DNA of 64,000 bases, from the NCBI GenBank assembly GCA_039989855.1, contig JBDXGZ010000023.1, positions 248,001 to 312,000 on the forward strand, in the 5' to 3' direction. This document shows positions 63,768 to 64,000 of the stretch, in pieces; positions within the stretch are counted from its first letter, which is position 1; each line of letters starts with the position of its first letter. A program made the translations under genes and the position numbers. The notes beneath the pieces were generated by a model that was not told the DNA's origin, did not search any database, and saw only the letters and a program-made list of their open reading frames with translations. Source of the stretch: CALFVT01 sp039989855 (GTDB taxonomy: Bacteria; Pseudomonadota; Alphaproteobacteria; Caulobacterales; Maricaulaceae).

Positions 63768-63785
63768 TCCAACTAGGCCGTAAAT

Positions 63786-64000
63786 ATGAAATATTTAAAA
63801 CTCTCTCTCCTCCTCACAGGCGCTATCGTCTGGGGTTGCCAAGCCTCTACTGGTTCGCCGACCTTACCATCTATCACCCCGAGCTCATTGGACTATCCAG
63901 CCAACATCGCCCCCGAGTTGGCCGATAGCTTTTCTGCTCTCGCTATTAAGTGTGTGCATCAAGAGTTCCCCAACAAGATTTCCCGTACGACCGATACGGC
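63786..64000 (+). CDS. DUF2891-like lipoprotein (3' end outside window)
   Basis: The frame is open from the ATG at 63786 to the right edge. It starts MKYLKLSLLLTGAIVWGCQAS, a lipoprotein signal with a lipobox-like VWGC. Residues APELADSFSALAIKCVHQEFPNKISRT match the N-terminal pattern of the DUF2891 family. Function is unknown. It probably forms an operon with the amidohydrolase gene. Only 71 codons are visible. Confidence 0.75.
   Translation, partial: MKYLKLSLLLTGAIVWGCQASTGSPTLPSITPSSLDYPANIAPELADSFSALAIKCVHQEFPNKISRTTDT

Overview
The window looks like a stretch of a marine alphaproteobacterial chromosome of moderate G+C. Family-level placement near Hyphomonadaceae/Robiginitomaculaceae is only a guess. 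The lineage call rests on gene neighbourhoods I know from alphaproteobacteria: polysaccharide deacetylase-rppH, fsa-priA-atpHAGDC with the F0 genes elsewhere, pmbA-IMPase-DUF4170-DUF374-waaA-lpxK, and DUF2093-xseA-purD. Large TonB-dependent receptors and an alginate locus point to life on algal polysaccharide.

Layout. 1-6.3 kb: the end of a divergent polysaccharide deacetylase gene, rppH, a Tet-type MFS exporter, a TPR/2OG-Fe(II) oxygenase, a methyltransferase and a small secreted protein. 6.3-9.7 kb: a TonB-dependent receptor with a duplicated leader and a clear terminator. 10.2-15.3 kb: the F1 ATP synthase operon on the minus strand. 15.6-24.7 kb: housekeeping genes (priA, transaldolase, tadA, rluB-like, rsmD) mixed with small membrane and surface genes. 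24.7-25.3 kb: a gene-free block rich in hairpins.

25.3-38.3 kb (minus strand): an apparently complete alginate utilisation locus. It holds a TonB-dependent receptor, a FadR-type regulator, PL6 and PL17 alginate lyases (both lipoproteins), an ExuT-like transporter with an unusual insertion, a DEH reductase of the 3-hydroxyisobutyrate dehydrogenase family, KDPG aldolase and KDG kinase. The logic is: surface capture, depolymerisation to the unsaturated monomer (DEH), uptake, reduction to KDG, phosphorylation to KDPG, and cleavage to pyruvate and glyceraldehyde-3-phosphate. ATTGGT/ACCAAT sites lie upstream of the receptor, of the regulator and of the PL6 operon, and fit a FadR/PdhR-type operator.

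38.6-47 kb: rsmE, ubiA, msrB, a marR-dsbA pair, MAPEG, pmbA, an IMPase fused to DUF4170, and an MsbA-like ABC exporter. 48-52 kb: lipid A/LPS genes (DUF374, waaA, lpxK, lpxL). 52-56.7 kb: a giant autotransporter whose passenger is a tandem duplication, each copy ending in a polyproline run; its upstream region also carries ACCAAT/ATTGGT half-sites. 57-64 kb: chorismate mutase, an M23 peptidase, DUF2093, xseA, purD, a secreted unknown, an amidohydrolase and the start of a DUF2891 lipoprotein gene.

I found no rRNA or tRNA genes, CRISPR array, insertion sequence or prophage.
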